64,000 bases of DNA from an uncultured bacterium (GCA_949296525.1 CASFOP010000009.1:1-64000), one strand, 5' to 3'; counted from the first letter of the stretch, positions 43,596-51,983 are shown. Program-made: numbers and translations. Notes: generated by a model not told the origin, from the letters alone.

Positions 43596-43916
43596 CTACA
43601 GCAGGGAGTTGAGTTTTTCCTGCAGGGCCGCTTTGGACTGCAATCCTACACTCTGGCCAGCCACTTCGCCGTTTTTAAAGAAAATCAGCGTCGGGATGGA
43701 AGTAATGTTGTATTTGGCGCTGGTCATGGAGCCTTCATCGGTGTTTAATTTGCACACTTTAACTTTGCCTTCATACTCCTTAGCCAGCTCTTCCACCACA
43801 GGCGCCAGCATGCGGCACGGCCCGCACCAAGGCGCCCAAAAATCCACCAGCACGGCACCCTGATACTGCAGTACTTCTTTTTCAAAATTATCATCCGTCA
43901 AAATCACTTCACTCAC
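43596..43916 (-). CDS. trxA: Thioredoxin
   Basis: A 106-residue thioredoxin: DNFEKEVLQYQGAVLVDFWAPWCGPCRMLAPVVEELA with the WCGPC active site, and ITSIPTLIFFKNGE with the cis-Pro. The ATG at 43937 has no ribosome site, while the GTG at 43916 has AAGGGGG seven bases upstream and gives the usual length, so I chose GTG. It heads a two-gene unit with the exported thioredoxin-fold protein. Confidence 0.94.
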   Translation of the reverse strand: MSEVILTDDNFEKEVLQYQGAVLVDFWAPWCGPCRMLAPVVEELAKEYEGKVKVCKLNTDEGSMTSAKYNITSIPTLIFFKNGEVAGQSVGLQSKAALQEKLNSLL

Positions 43917-43962
43917 AAACGCCCCCTTTCCGGCCATAAAATTAAACTTCTTTATTATTTAA

Positions 43963-43991
43963 AGAGTACCAGACCTGAAAGACCCTGTCAA
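43963..43991 (-). promoter_or_regulatory. Promoter of trxA
   Basis: TTGACA (43986-43991), 17-base spacer and TACTCT (43963-43968) on the minus strand. The palindrome AGCTCCC-GGC-GGGAGCT (43992-44010 region) lies next to it, between the two divergent genes. Confidence 0.65.
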
Positions 43992-44051
43992 GAGCTCCCG
44001 GCGGGAGCTTTTCCGCTTGCCCGGGCCGCCGGATATACACTCAAAGTATGC

Positions 44052-44057
44052 TACAAT
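44052..44057 (+). promoter_or_regulatory. Extended -10 of the MORN-repeat gene
   Basis: TACAAT preceded by TGC (extended -10 TGnTACAAT), 20 bases before the ATG at 44078. Confidence 0.5.
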
Positions 44058-44077
44058 GAAAGAAAGAGAGAAAACAC

Positions 44078-45148
44078 ATGAAAGAGAGAATCATTTGCCT
44101 GGTTACCCCCGACAGCCGCAGCTATTACCGTGCGGTGCCTTTGGCCAAAGAATTTTTGGACAAAGATCACAACCTTATTAACACCGCGGGTACGCTGCCC
44201 GAAGGGGAAGTGGAAGAATTTGACGTTACGACCAAAACCATTAAACATTATAAAGCGGGCAAACTGGACGGGGAATTGGAAATTATTGACCTGACGACAG
44301 GGGAAACCACTTTTTTCGAGAAATATAAAGACGGCATTTTGATGGACGTGGCCGATCACACCCTGCACGGTACGCCTCTTGCGCCAGACACTCCCAAACC
44401 CTTACCCACTTACACGGGCACTGTTATCAAAGTAAACAAAAAAACGCAGTCGTTTTATATAGACGGGAAAGAAGTGGCGGAACAAACAGTGTCGGGCAAC
44501 GGCTCCACATTAGAACTGTTGGGAGATATCCCGGATGGACCGGCCAAAGAATTTGATGAAAACGGCCTGCTGCGCGCAGATGCCGAGTACAAAAACAACA
44601 AGCTGGAAGGCATGCTGGTGCGTTATGATGAAAAAGGCCGTCCCTCCTCCAAAGAGCATTATGTGAAAGGCCAATTGCAGGGGCCTGCCGAATACTATAC
44701 TTACACGGCCGAAGGAACCATAAAGACTTCTGCCTGCTATAAAAACGGCCAACTGGATAGTGACTGGGTTTATTATTTTCCCAATTCAATCCCATGTATT
44801 AAAGCATTCTACAAAAACGGCAAGTTACAGGGCAGACGCACAGCCTTTTATCAAAATGGCAAGACCTGTTGCGAAGAATCCTACGAAAATGGCAAGTTAC
44901 ACGGAAAACGCATCATTTATTTCCCGGAAGGCCCCGTTTGGTATGAAGAAAATTACAAAAACGGCCGGCTGGACGGAGAGCGCTGCAGCTTCTTCCCCAA
45001 TGGACAAAAACGCTGCGCGGAATATTATGCGGACGGTCTGCTGGAAGGACCGCGGGCCATATATGCCGAAGACGGTAATTTGCTGCAAAACGAAGAATAC
45101 CACTACGGTACTTTGCTGCATAATACCGAACGCCGCACGCTGAGCTAA
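44078..45148 (+). CDS. MORN / YwqK-type repeat protein
   Basis: A 356-residue protein without a signal peptide. From about residue 165 on it has at least eight tandem repeats of about 23 residues of the kind CYKNGQLDSDWVYYFPNG, AFYKNGKLQGRRTAFYQNG, ENYKNGRLDGERCSFFPNG. These are MORN-like repeats as in the YwqK 'antitoxin' family, whose function is poorly known. The first half has weaker repeats (HYKAGKLDGELEI). No toxin gene is adjacent. It is a single gene with a terminator 260 bases downstream. Confidence 0.8.
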   Translation: MKERIICLVTPDSRSYYRAVPLAKEFLDKDHNLINTAGTLPEGEVEEFDVTTKTIKHYKAGKLDGELEIIDLTTGETTFFEKYKDGILMDVADHTLHGTPLAPDTPKPLPTYTGTVIKVNKKTQSFYIDGKEVAEQTVSGNGSTLELLGDIPDGPAKEFDENGLLRADAEYKNNKLEGMLVRYDEKGRPSSKEHYVKGQLQGPAEYYTYTAEGTIKTSACYKNGQLDSDWVYYFPNSIPCIKAFYKNGKLQGRRTAFYQNGKTCCEESYENGKLHGKRIIYFPEGPVWYEENYKNGRLDGERCSFFPNGQKRCAEYYADGLLEGPRAIYAEDGNLLQNEEYHYGTLLHNTERRTLS

Positions 45149-45498
45149 ATGTACGGCCCGACAGCCAGCGGGTATCTTCCCACCGCTGACAAATAACCGG
45201 CACCATATCCACTCTGCCAATTAGCCACATTCCCGTGCGGCCCCGTTTTGGCCCGGGCAACTTTGCCTAAATGCTACATTCTCCCGGGCCCGACAATTCC
45301 CTTTGTCCGGCCCTTGGCGGTTCTTTTGCGGGCAGACTTTCCCTCCCCCAAGATACATCAGGCCTGGGAATGCGTGCCACCACCCATGCCCAATGGTTTT
45401 TTCATAAAAAGCCCCGCGCCAAAAGCGCGGGGTTGTATAAACACCCGCCCGGCGGGGGGCCGGGCCAGGCTTTCGTCAGAATTCCGCCTACCCCTCTT
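45149..45498. other. Intergenic region between convergent genes
   Basis: No gene supported. It contains GC-rich stretches and the terminator at 45412-45435, placed to serve either flanking gene. Nothing else recognised. Confidence 0.5.
45412..45435. terminator. Bidirectional hairpin
   Basis: CCCCGCGC/GCGCGGGG arms with a five-base loop. A runs precede it and TTGTAT follows, so it could act on both strands. Confidence 0.65.
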
Positions 45499-46641
45499 TT
45501 AATACTGGAAGGATGACGAAGCGGCTATATTGGTACATATATACTGCTCGCATTCACAGGAAGAATATGTGCTATAATTCCGGCAATACTGCTGATCTGA
45601 CATGACAGGAAAATAATACCACCCGGAGGACACATTATTCCCGCCATAAGCGGCACAGGAATCCCCCTCGGACGGGCGGGATGACAGCTTCCTTTCGCTG
45701 CCCCAGAGAGTACTATAGGCTTGATAGCAAAGCTGACCTTTAGTTTGGATTATGCGCAGCCATACATTATTATTGGGTGTACAAACTGCCCCGGACCAAT
45801 TCCACGCACAGGATTCATTATCCCATGTGGCGCAGGCCGTCCCCTCTATGGTAAGGGTAGCACCCGTATTTGAAGACGCATAAGAAAAGGAACAGGACCG
45901 GCATTGCTCTGCATCATCGGACGGAGCTGAACACCCTTCCTGCACGCACTCCCGGCCGTTCCACACTTCCCCTTCTTCGCAACATTTTTCCTGATTGGGA
46001 TTTTCCGTACAGCTTTGTTCCGTGCCGCTGCCTGTGCATTTACCATATCCCAAAACTTTATAGCTCTGGTACGAGTTGTCCCCCGTCTGCGCCAGCACCG
46101 GGTACCACCCCAACTCACTGCAGGACAAATTACTCGCCGGCACCGGTATCCGGTTCCCTCCCAGCGTAAACCCGCTCGTTACTCCATTGCTGTATGACCG
46201 GCTGCTCTCCCCGCTTACTTCCACCCCGGCCAGCTTCAATACATTCGCCCTTAACCGCAGCTTCACCCCGCTGTAACTGCCATAGTTCATCGTCGATATT
46301 TCGCTCTCTTTCCCACTGTCTACAAAAGATGCCGTCCCGCTGCTGTACAATGTCTGCACCGCAAAGCGGCTCTTCGGCATATTCAACGTACGCGCCACTT
46401 CCCCAGATACCGACTGGTAATTGCCGCTGTTCTCTATGCTGACCGTCCCCCCAGACTGCACCGTCATCGCGCTGGTTTCTATCCCCCCAGCCGAACTCAG
46501 CCCTCCGGAGATCTTCAGATTTTCATATAAGCCCATACGGGAAGGGTTATATGAAATAGAATCAATCGTTTCCATCGTTTGTGCCGGCAAATAACCGATG
46601 CACAGAAACACCCCTAAAACAGCCCAAATAAAGTTTTTCAT
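45499..46641 (-). CDS. Exported Cys-rich protein of the pilin regulon
   Basis: A 380-residue protein with a signal peptide (1-20, ending LPAQT). Residues 40-160 are Ser/Gly/Thr-rich and look like extended beta structure. Residues 180-380 contain about 18 cysteines, including the cluster NPNQEKCCEEGEVWNGRECV, which resembles small disulfide-rich binding modules. I know no family. Its promoter belongs to the T-tract family otherwise seen before pilins, so it may be a pilus-associated or surface adhesin-like protein. GGGAGG precedes the ATG. Confidence 0.7.
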   Translation of the reverse strand: MKNFIWAVLGVFLCIGYLPAQTMETIDSISYNPSRMGLYENLKISGGLSSAGGIETSAMTVQSGGTVSIENSGNYQSVSGEVARTLNMPKSRFAVQTLYSSGTASFVDSGKESEISTMNYGSYSGVKLRLRANVLKLAGVEVSGESSRSYSNGVTSGFTLGGNRIPVPASNLSCSELGWYPVLAQTGDNSYQSYKVLGYGKCTGSGTEQSCTENPNQEKCCEEGEVWNGRECVQEGCSAPSDDAEQCRSCSFSYASSNTGATLTIEGTACATWDNESCAWNWSGAVCTPNNNVWLRIIQTKGQLCYQAYSTLWGSERKLSSRPSEGDSCAAYGGNNVSSGWYYFPVMSDQQYCRNYSTYSSCECEQYICTNIAASSSFQY

Positions 46642-46673
46642 AGCAAGCCTCCCAAAAAGCCTCTAACCAAAAA

Positions 46674-46701
46674 AATGTAGCAAAAAAAAAAAACAAGTCA
46701 A
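46674..46701 (-). promoter_or_regulatory. T-tract promoter of the Cys-rich protein
   Basis: TTGACT (46696-46701), spacer TG-T12-GC (16 bases) and TACATT (46674-46679) on the minus strand. It is the only copy in the window whose gene is not a pilin. Confidence 0.68.
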
Positions 46702-46763
46702 ACGATAGCCTTTTTAACGGCCCGGTCAGACAAAAAAAACAAAAAAAGCTACAATAAAACTCT

Positions 46764-47666
46764 ATGGCGCATATATGTTTACGGGCTCCAGCCAAAGTCA
46801 ATTTATTTTTAGAAATCACCGGAAAACGTCCGGATGGCTATCATGATTTGGCCACCCTGTTTGCAAAAACCTCCCTGGCCGACATACTTACTCTGGATGC
46901 TGAACCCGCCCAGCAGGAAGAACTATCTCTGGTTTTAGACGGGCCGCACTCCGGGGGCCTCAGTGCAGAACAGGATAACCTGGCCCTGCGGGCCGTACGC
47001 ATTTTTGAAAAACACTTTAACATGACGCTTCGCATACATATCCGGCTGACAAAAAATATCCCGTTCGGTGCCGGTTTAGGCGGAGGTTCCTCTGATGCAG
47101 GCACCGTTTTGCTGGGTTTGTGCCATTTGTTTGGAAAGCCCCCCCAGGAACTACTTTCCGATGCGGCACGGCTGGGAGCAGACGTCCCGCTCTTTTTATA
47201 TCCGGACACATTTTTAAAGGGAGAAGGAATTGGGGAGCGGCTTACTCCCATTCCATTACACACGCCGTCTTTTTGGGCCGTGTTGGCATACCCGGATGAA
47301 GCAGTACCCACCAAAGGCGTATTCCAACGCCTCCGCCTGCCGGACAGGCAAAGCGTCTTGACAAGACTCTCCAATTTAGATAAATTAATACAGTGCTTAT
47401 GCCAGGGTCTTCCTCCGACGCAATGGCAGAACTTGTTATTTAACAGACTGGAGGAGGCGGTATTGCCGTATATTGGTTCCGTGCGAAAAACAAAAGAAGA
47501 CTTTTCCGCTTTAGGGGCTGTCCCATTGATGTCCGGTTCCGGTTCCACCGTTTTTGCTGTAACCCCCGACCGGCAACTGGCCGAAGATTTGGCAGGGAGA
47601 ATAAAACAAAAGGGACGAAAAGTATTCACCGTACGTTTCGGAGGGAACCAGGATGAAAATAACTGA
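46764..47666 (+). CDS. ispE: 4-diphosphocytidyl-2-C-methyl-D-erythritol kinase
   Basis: A 300-residue GHMP kinase of the MEP isoprenoid pathway. Seen: LRAPAKVNLFLEITGKRPDGYHDL, the ATP loop IPFGAGLGGGSSDAGTVL (about 99-116), DVPLFLY, and the third motif LMSGSGSTVFAV. TACAAT lies eight bases before the ATG, and there is no clear ribosome site. It overlaps spoVG by 14 bases. Together with dxs and the prenyl synthase at 25 kb it shows the MEP route in this organism. Confidence 0.93.
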   Translation: MAHICLRAPAKVNLFLEITGKRPDGYHDLATLFAKTSLADILTLDAEPAQQEELSLVLDGPHSGGLSAEQDNLALRAVRIFEKHFNMTLRIHIRLTKNIPFGAGLGGGSSDAGTVLLGLCHLFGKPPQELLSDAARLGADVPLFLYPDTFLKGEGIGERLTPIPLHTPSFWAVLAYPDEAVPTKGVFQRLRLPDRQSVLTRLSNLDKLIQCLCQGLPPTQWQNLLFNRLEEAVLPYIGSVRKTKEDFSALGAVPLMSGSGSTVFAVTPDRQLAEDLAGRIKQKGRKVFTVRFGGNQDENN

Positions 47667-47958
47667 AATTCGCATTCACTTAATGGGGGAAGAGCGCCTC
47701 AAAGCGTTTGCAAGCGTAACATTTGACGATGCCTTCGTTGTGCGTAATATGAAAGTGGTGGAAGGGACAAAGGGCGTGTTTTTGTGTATGCCTTCGCGTA
47801 AACTGCCTGACGGCTCCCACAAAGACATGGTACATCCCATTAATCAGGAATTTCGCCGCTATTTAGAGGAAAATGTTTTAAAAGCGTATCAGGAAGAGTT
47901 GGCCAAGCATCCGCAAGTGCCGCCTGCCGGGCAGGAGCCGACGGATCCGGCCGCATAA
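47653..47958 (+). CDS. spoVG: SpoVG family regulator
   Basis: A 101-residue protein with the SpoVG fold: MKITEIRIHLMGEERLKAFASVTFDDAFVVRNMKVVEG, GVFLCMPSRKLPDG, DMVHPINQEFRRYLEE. SpoVG homologs bind nucleic acid and act as broad regulators in bacteria that do not sporulate as well. It has GGAGG and AGGA upstream inside ispE and a short Pro/Gln tail. A tRNA gene starts 14 bases after its stop. The ispE-spoVG pairing is recurrent in several phyla. Confidence 0.9.
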   Translation: MKITEIRIHLMGEERLKAFASVTFDDAFVVRNMKVVEGTKGVFLCMPSRKLPDGSHKDMVHPINQEFRRYLEENVLKAYQEELAKHPQVPPAGQEPTDPAA

Positions 47959-47972
47959 TAAACATCTTTTTA

Positions 47973-48046
47973 TTCCGGATGGTGAAATGGTATCACTACT
48001 GGTTTTGGTCCAGTCATTCTAGGTTCGAGTCCTAGTCCGGAAACCA
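47973..48046 (+). tRNA. tRNA-Gln (anticodon TTG)
   Basis: A full cloverleaf: acceptor TTCCGGA/TCCGGAA, D-arm GTGA/TCAC, anticodon stem ACTGG/CCAGT with loop TTTTGGT (anticodon TTG), and T-arm CTAGG-TTCGAGT-CCTAG. Discriminator A and CCA are encoded (to 48046). It is 14 bases after spoVG and probably processed from the ispE-spoVG transcript. A terminator follows at once. Confidence 0.95.
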
Positions 48047-48050
48047 TTCA

Positions 48051-48076
48051 AAGAGCCCGCAAGGGCTCTTTTTTTT
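48051..48076 (+). terminator. Terminator after tRNA-Gln
   Basis: AAGAGCCC/GGGCTCTT with a GCAA loop, followed by a run of T. Confidence 0.9.
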
Positions 48077-48105
48077 GCGTCCCGAAGAACTTTAAAAAGA
48101 AGCCC

Positions 48106-48135
48106 TTGCCAAAAACAGGTTCGGTAATTTACAAT
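48106..48135 (+). promoter_or_regulatory. Promoter with leaderless spacing
   Basis: TTGCCA (48106-48111), an 18-base spacer and TACAAT (48130-48135), six bases before the ATG at 48142. Confidence 0.55.
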
Positions 48136-48141
48136 AAGAAT

Positions 48142-49089
48142 ATGAAAACCTTTTCCTCTTTATTATGTTTTTGTCTGCTGTTTTCTTTCCCCGCTTCCCT
48201 CCAGGCAGGTACAACAGAAAACGCACAGGAATTAATACGGCTGCGCAGCCAAGCCCGCAGCCTGTTGGCCTCCCGCCCCGAACACGCCAAATATATCCGA
48301 CACTTGCTAACCATAACAGCCGGCGCAACTTTATCAGCCATAACAGCGCACGCAGTACAAAGCCGCGCCAAACAAACCCTTTCTTCCGCCCTGACAGAGC
48401 AACACCGTCAGACCCGGGCATACCGCGGCACACCTGCACCATCCGCCAAACGCGATTTATTTGCCAGACGCCATATTCCCGACATGGGAGGAGGATTGTT
48501 TGATATGCCACAGATGCCTCCTGGGCCGAAGGAGGATTTATCCTGGCTGGATGAACCCCAGCGCCCGGTAACGCCCAAATCCAAGCAATTGTCTTTATTC
48601 GGAACTTCCAACAAAGAGGTTACTACCAAGACTTTTTTAAGTAAGTATATTATGAAGAATTACCGCCCCCGCATCAGCCTCTTTCCTATCGAAGAGCAGC
48701 AGGGCCTGGCCCAGGCGCTGGATGAAGCGGTAAGGATTAAAAAACAACTGGGCCGCCAGGCCGCATTTGAATTTTTGGAAAAGCAGGCCTTTCAATCATC
48801 ACGTACTTCTCTGTATTTTATTATCGCCAAGCGTATGCTGCTGGCGGCCGGGATATTGCTGGCAGCGGATTTATATCTGCAGTCTACCCCTTCACAGAAT
48901 ATGATGCTCCGCCTGCACGGCAATCCCGCGCTTTTCCTGGATGCCACCGACGAACAGCTGCAGCAGCTGGCCCGCCATCCCGAGGCTGTATCTTATTGCC
49001 GGCAAATCGTCAAGACCGTTGATTTGCTGGCGCATATCCCGCTGACGGAACAGGAACAAAATTTTTTGAAAGAAATCCCCCTGCACTGA
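48142..49089 (+). CDS. Exported helical protein, family member 1
   Basis: A 315-residue protein with a signal peptide (1-21, ending SLQAG). The middle is low in recognised motifs; residues 170-225 are helical, followed by a hydrophobic segment (AKRMLLAAGILLAADLYLQ, near 230) and a C-terminal helical part (DATDEQLQQLARHPEAVSYCRQIV..HIPLTEQEQNFL). The same order (TM segment, xATPEQL, LCIQGAEAV, LxxEEIQ) ends the two genes downstream, so I treat it as a distant paralog. Function unknown. The ATG is six bases after TACAAT. Confidence 0.65.
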   Translation: MKTFSSLLCFCLLFSFPASLQAGTTENAQELIRLRSQARSLLASRPEHAKYIRHLLTITAGATLSAITAHAVQSRAKQTLSSALTEQHRQTRAYRGTPAPSAKRDLFARRHIPDMGGGLFDMPQMPPGPKEDLSWLDEPQRPVTPKSKQLSLFGTSNKEVTTKTFLSKYIMKNYRPRISLFPIEEQQGLAQALDEAVRIKKQLGRQAAFEFLEKQAFQSSRTSLYFIIAKRMLLAAGILLAADLYLQSTPSQNMMLRLHGNPALFLDATDEQLQQLARHPEAVSYCRQIVKTVDLLAHIPLTEQEQNFLKEIPLH

Positions 49090-49098
49090 ACCACCTAA

Positions 49099-49319
49099 AA
49101 CCAAAAGGCCCATAGTTGCTGTGGGCCTTAGGGCCCTTGTTGTCCTTGTTCTTATCTCATAGAATAAATATGTATCAAAAACAGTACATATTTTAATTCA
49201 CCGAGGTAAAAATGCTTTTGACACGTAAACTATCAGCTGTCCTGCTAAGCATCTGCCTGCTGGGCCAAAGTACATTATTTGCCGCCGCCCCCGCCCGGCA
49301 AGAAAGCCAGCCCCAAACG
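49099..49319 (+). repeat. 221-bp near-identical duplicated 5' segment, copy 1
   Basis: This segment and 50641-50861 differ at about two positions. It spans a hairpin (AAGGCCCA/TGGGCCTT), the promoter region with the palindrome AAATATGTA/TACATATTT (49166-49193), the GAGG ribosome site and the first 36 codons of the paralog. It implies recent duplication or gene conversion. Confidence 0.9.
49105..49130 (+). terminator. Hairpin after family member 1
   Basis: GGCCCA/TGGGCC arms followed by a T-rich stretch (CTTGTTGTCCTTGTTCTT). It forms the first part of the duplicated segment. Confidence 0.5.
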
Positions 49320-50384
49320 CTGGCCCAATACCAGAAACGCGCACAGGAAGACATAGAAAAGGCTCCGTGGATTTCTGAAGAGGGTATCTTGCTGTTAGGC
49401 ACGGGAGGCATAACGATAGGGCTGTTGGCAGCGCAACATTTGCTGCACCGGCAAAACATAAAAAATATTTCCTCCCAATATGAGCAAATGCTTGCCAACA
49501 CTGCGGCAGCAAATGAACAAATGTTTGCCAATACTACGGCCATAACCAAACAAACAAATTCTATCCGCCGGCATGAAATACGTCAGCTTACCACCGAAAT
49601 GAACAAGTTGCGGAAAAGAAACCGCCTGCTGGAGGAACAGTTGACTGTCGCCAACGACAAAATAGAAGTCAAAAACCAAACCATCCAGACCCAGCACAAC
49701 CGGATCCGCGAACTGCAAAAAGATATGAATAAGCTGCAAAATCGCTTTGACATGAAAAAAGCCCATTATACCATGATGGTTTCTTATCCGCATGATTTGG
49801 ATGCCGCGCTGGCTAAATATGAAGGCTTGTTTGACAAAACCCGCCCCCAGGCAGAACGGAATGCTTTGCGCGTACAGTTGCTCCAGGAACCCTGGCTGAA
49901 AGCCGTAACACCGAAACAGCGCACGGAATTCTTAAGGATTATTGACCAGGTCTCCACCGTGGTCCCAAACGGAGGGAAATTAAGCGCTTCGGAATATATG
50001 CGCGTCTTGATCCGCAATTATATAGACAGAAAAATACCGCTCTACACCTATTTAATCGGTATGTGCCGCCATGTGTTCCATTCTAAAAACTTATTGACGG
50101 CCGGATTGCTGCTAGCGTTGGGAACGGCGGCACACGCAAGCAATGCCCAAACACAGAAAATGGCTGACCGTTTAAATACCAACTTCTCCCTGTTTATCCA
50201 GGCAACCCCGGAGCAATTGGCAGAAATGGAAGAAGACGAAGAGTTGCGAAACCTCTGCATCCAAGGAGCAGAAGCCGTGCATACTATGAGCCTTCTTTCG
50301 GAAGAAGAAATACAGGATATACGCCAAAGTTTTTCGGCTTCAGCCCCCCGGCAAGAAGTATTCCGCCCCGGCCTTGCCCATTAA
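49212..50384 (+). CDS. Exported coiled-coil protein, family member 2
   Basis: A 390-residue protein. Signal peptide 1-26 (ending FAAAP), hydrophobic helix 57-78, and coiled-coil about 85-185 with a repeated QMLANTAAANEQMFANTTA stretch. A C-terminal domain follows (200-285: LFDKTRPQAERNALRVQLL..PWLKAVTPKQRTEFLRIID), then a second hydrophobic segment (294-309) and a short helical tail. It probably spans or attaches to the membrane with the coil outside. Residues 1-36 are almost identical to the next gene, the C-terminal half is clearly related, but the coil is not conserved. No family known. GAGG precedes the ATG. Confidence 0.72.
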   Translation: MLLTRKLSAVLLSICLLGQSTLFAAAPARQESQPQTLAQYQKRAQEDIEKAPWISEEGILLLGTGGITIGLLAAQHLLHRQNIKNISSQYEQMLANTAAANEQMFANTTAITKQTNSIRRHEIRQLTTEMNKLRKRNRLLEEQLTVANDKIEVKNQTIQTQHNRIRELQKDMNKLQNRFDMKKAHYTMMVSYPHDLDAALAKYEGLFDKTRPQAERNALRVQLLQEPWLKAVTPKQRTEFLRIIDQVSTVVPNGGKLSASEYMRVLIRNYIDRKIPLYTYLIGMCRHVFHSKNLLTAGLLLALGTAAHASNAQTQKMADRLNTNFSLFIQATPEQLAEMEEDEELRNLCIQGAEAVHTMSLLSEEEIQDIRQSFSASAPRQEVFRPGLAH

Positions 50385-50412
50385 TTCCCGCCAAAAAACA
50401 GACAAGACAGTT

Positions 50413-50444
50413 ATCCCCGGTCACAAAACCGGGGATTTTTATTA
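50413..50444 (+). terminator. Terminator after family member 2
   Basis: ATCCCCGG/ATCCCCGG-complement arms around eight bases, followed by TTTTTATT. The rest of 50445-50640 shows nothing recognisable. Confidence 0.75.
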
Positions 50445-50640
50445 TCGGGAAACGATGTCTTTCTCTCTACAACAATCCAAAAACAGGCCGGACTTTCATT
50501 CTCGCCCGGCCTTTTCCCCACTTTCAAAAAAATGTCGGCACCTTGTACACCATGTATTCAACCCCCCCTACCGCAGGGGCCAGCCCGGCAGATGCCACGC
50601 TATATGCGGAACACCGTCTAAATCGCCGTTCCCGGCCTCC

Positions 50641-50861
50641 AACCAAAAGGCCCATAGTTGCTGTGGGCCTTAGGGCCCTTGTTGCCCTTGTTCTTATCTC
50701 ATAGAATAAATATGTATCAAAAACAGTACATATTTTAATTCACCGAGGTAAAAATGCTTTTGACACGTAAACTATCAGCTGCCCTGCTAAGCATCTGCCT
50801 GCTGGGCCAAAGTACATTATTTGCCGCCGCCCCCGCCCGGCAAGAAAGCCAGCCCCAAACG
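50641..50861 (+). repeat. 221-bp near-identical duplicated 5' segment, copy 2
   Basis: Second copy of 49099-49319, 1542 bases further on, with the same hairpin, palindrome (50708-50735), ribosome site and signal-peptide codons. Confidence 0.9.
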
Positions 50862-51983
50862 TTGGCTCAATATCAGCAACGACTCCTTCAAGACCTAAAC
50901 AAAACGCCCTGGGTATCCGAAGTGGGAACAGCCATACTGGTTACGGCCGGGATTGCCGCAGGTGGGCTTATTGTACAACGCGCGTATTACAACAACAAGC
51001 TTAACCGCTTCCAAGAACAATATTTCAGAATCGCCCAACAACTGGACGATTTGGAACAGGAATATAAATTGGTTGACATGGACCGGGCTGCCACCCGAGA
51101 TGCTTTATCCGCCACTCGGATAGATTTGAATGACGCGCACAACAGCCTGGCAAACCTTGAAAGACGTCTGGAAAGCACACGGGCGGAATTGGCAGCCGCA
51201 CGGGCTGACAAAGCGGCTTTAGAAAAAGAACTGAAACAAAAAAACAACCAAGTATGGGGATGGAGAGCTTCGGCCAATACGCAGCGTTATAACCTTCAAC
51301 AGGCCAAACGGCATGAAAAAGAATTGCTGACGGCAATTGAAAATCTAAAAAAAGATTTAAACAAATTATATGTCCAATATGACGATTTGGCCTATTATTC
51401 CCCTGTTATGGCTCCGGATTTTAAAAAATATGAACCTCTTTTTGACCACTCTCTGCCTCAATCGCAGCGCCAGGCCCTGCGTGAAGCCTTATCTAAGGAA
51501 CCCTGGTTGCAGAAAGTCCCAGTTGCCCAGCAAAAAGAATTCTTAAAGATTATTGATAAAGCCGGGGAAATATATGAGTCTACCGGAGATACTTATTTCC
51601 GCTTTTTAATCCGTCAGTATATAGACCGGAAGGTGCCCTTATACGAACGCCTGATCGGTATGTGCCGCCATGTTTTCCGTTCCAAAAATCTGACTGCTAT
51701 TGGCTTAGTGCTGGTTTTAGGTGCAGCTGCGCACACAGATGTACAGGCCCAGAAAATGAGTGATCGTTTAAATGCCAATTTCATTCAGATCTTCAGCACA
51801 GCTACACCTGAAGAACTTAAAGAAATGGAAGAAAACAAAGAACTGCGCAACCTCTGTATCCAAGGGGCCGAAACAGTGCATACTCTGAGCCTCCTCCCGG
51901 AAAAAGAGATACAGGATATACACCAAAGTTTTTCGGGCTCCGTTCCTCACCAAGATGTCTTTCGCCCCCATATTGCCCGTTGA
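50754..51983 (+). CDS. Exported coiled-coil protein, family member 3
   Basis: A 409-residue paralog of the preceding gene. It has the same signal peptide, a different hydrophobic helix (about 57-77, TAILVTAGIAAGGLIVQRAYY), and an unrelated coiled-coil (85-205, with ARADKAALEKELKQKNNQ). The C-terminal domain matches (LFDHSLPQSQRQALREALSKEPWLQKVPVAQQKEFLKIID, IDRKVPLYERLIGMCRHVFRSKNL) with the hydrophobic segment and the LCIQGAETVHTLSLLPEKEIQDI end. The pattern of fixed ends and variable middle suggests diversification. Function unknown. Confidence 0.72.
   Translation: MLLTRKLSAALLSICLLGQSTLFAAAPARQESQPQTLAQYQQRLLQDLNKTPWVSEVGTAILVTAGIAAGGLIVQRAYYNNKLNRFQEQYFRIAQQLDDLEQEYKLVDMDRAATRDALSATRIDLNDAHNSLANLERRLESTRAELAAARADKAALEKELKQKNNQVWGWRASANTQRYNLQQAKRHEKELLTAIENLKKDLNKLYVQYDDLAYYSPVMAPDFKKYEPLFDHSLPQSQRQALREALSKEPWLQKVPVAQQKEFLKIIDKAGEIYESTGDTYFRFLIRQYIDRKVPLYERLIGMCRHVFRSKNLTAIGLVLVLGAAAHTDVQAQKMSDRLNANFIQIFSTATPEELKEMEENKELRNLCIQGAETVHTLSLLPEKEIQDIHQSFSGSVPHQDVFRPHIAR

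Noticed and set aside
44078-45148. Toxin-antitoxin module
   Set aside because: Only the YwqK-like repeats support it; no neighbouring toxin on either side.
46841-47629. Minus-strand open frame inside ispE
   Set aside because: Complete overlap with ispE, whose motifs are unmistakable.
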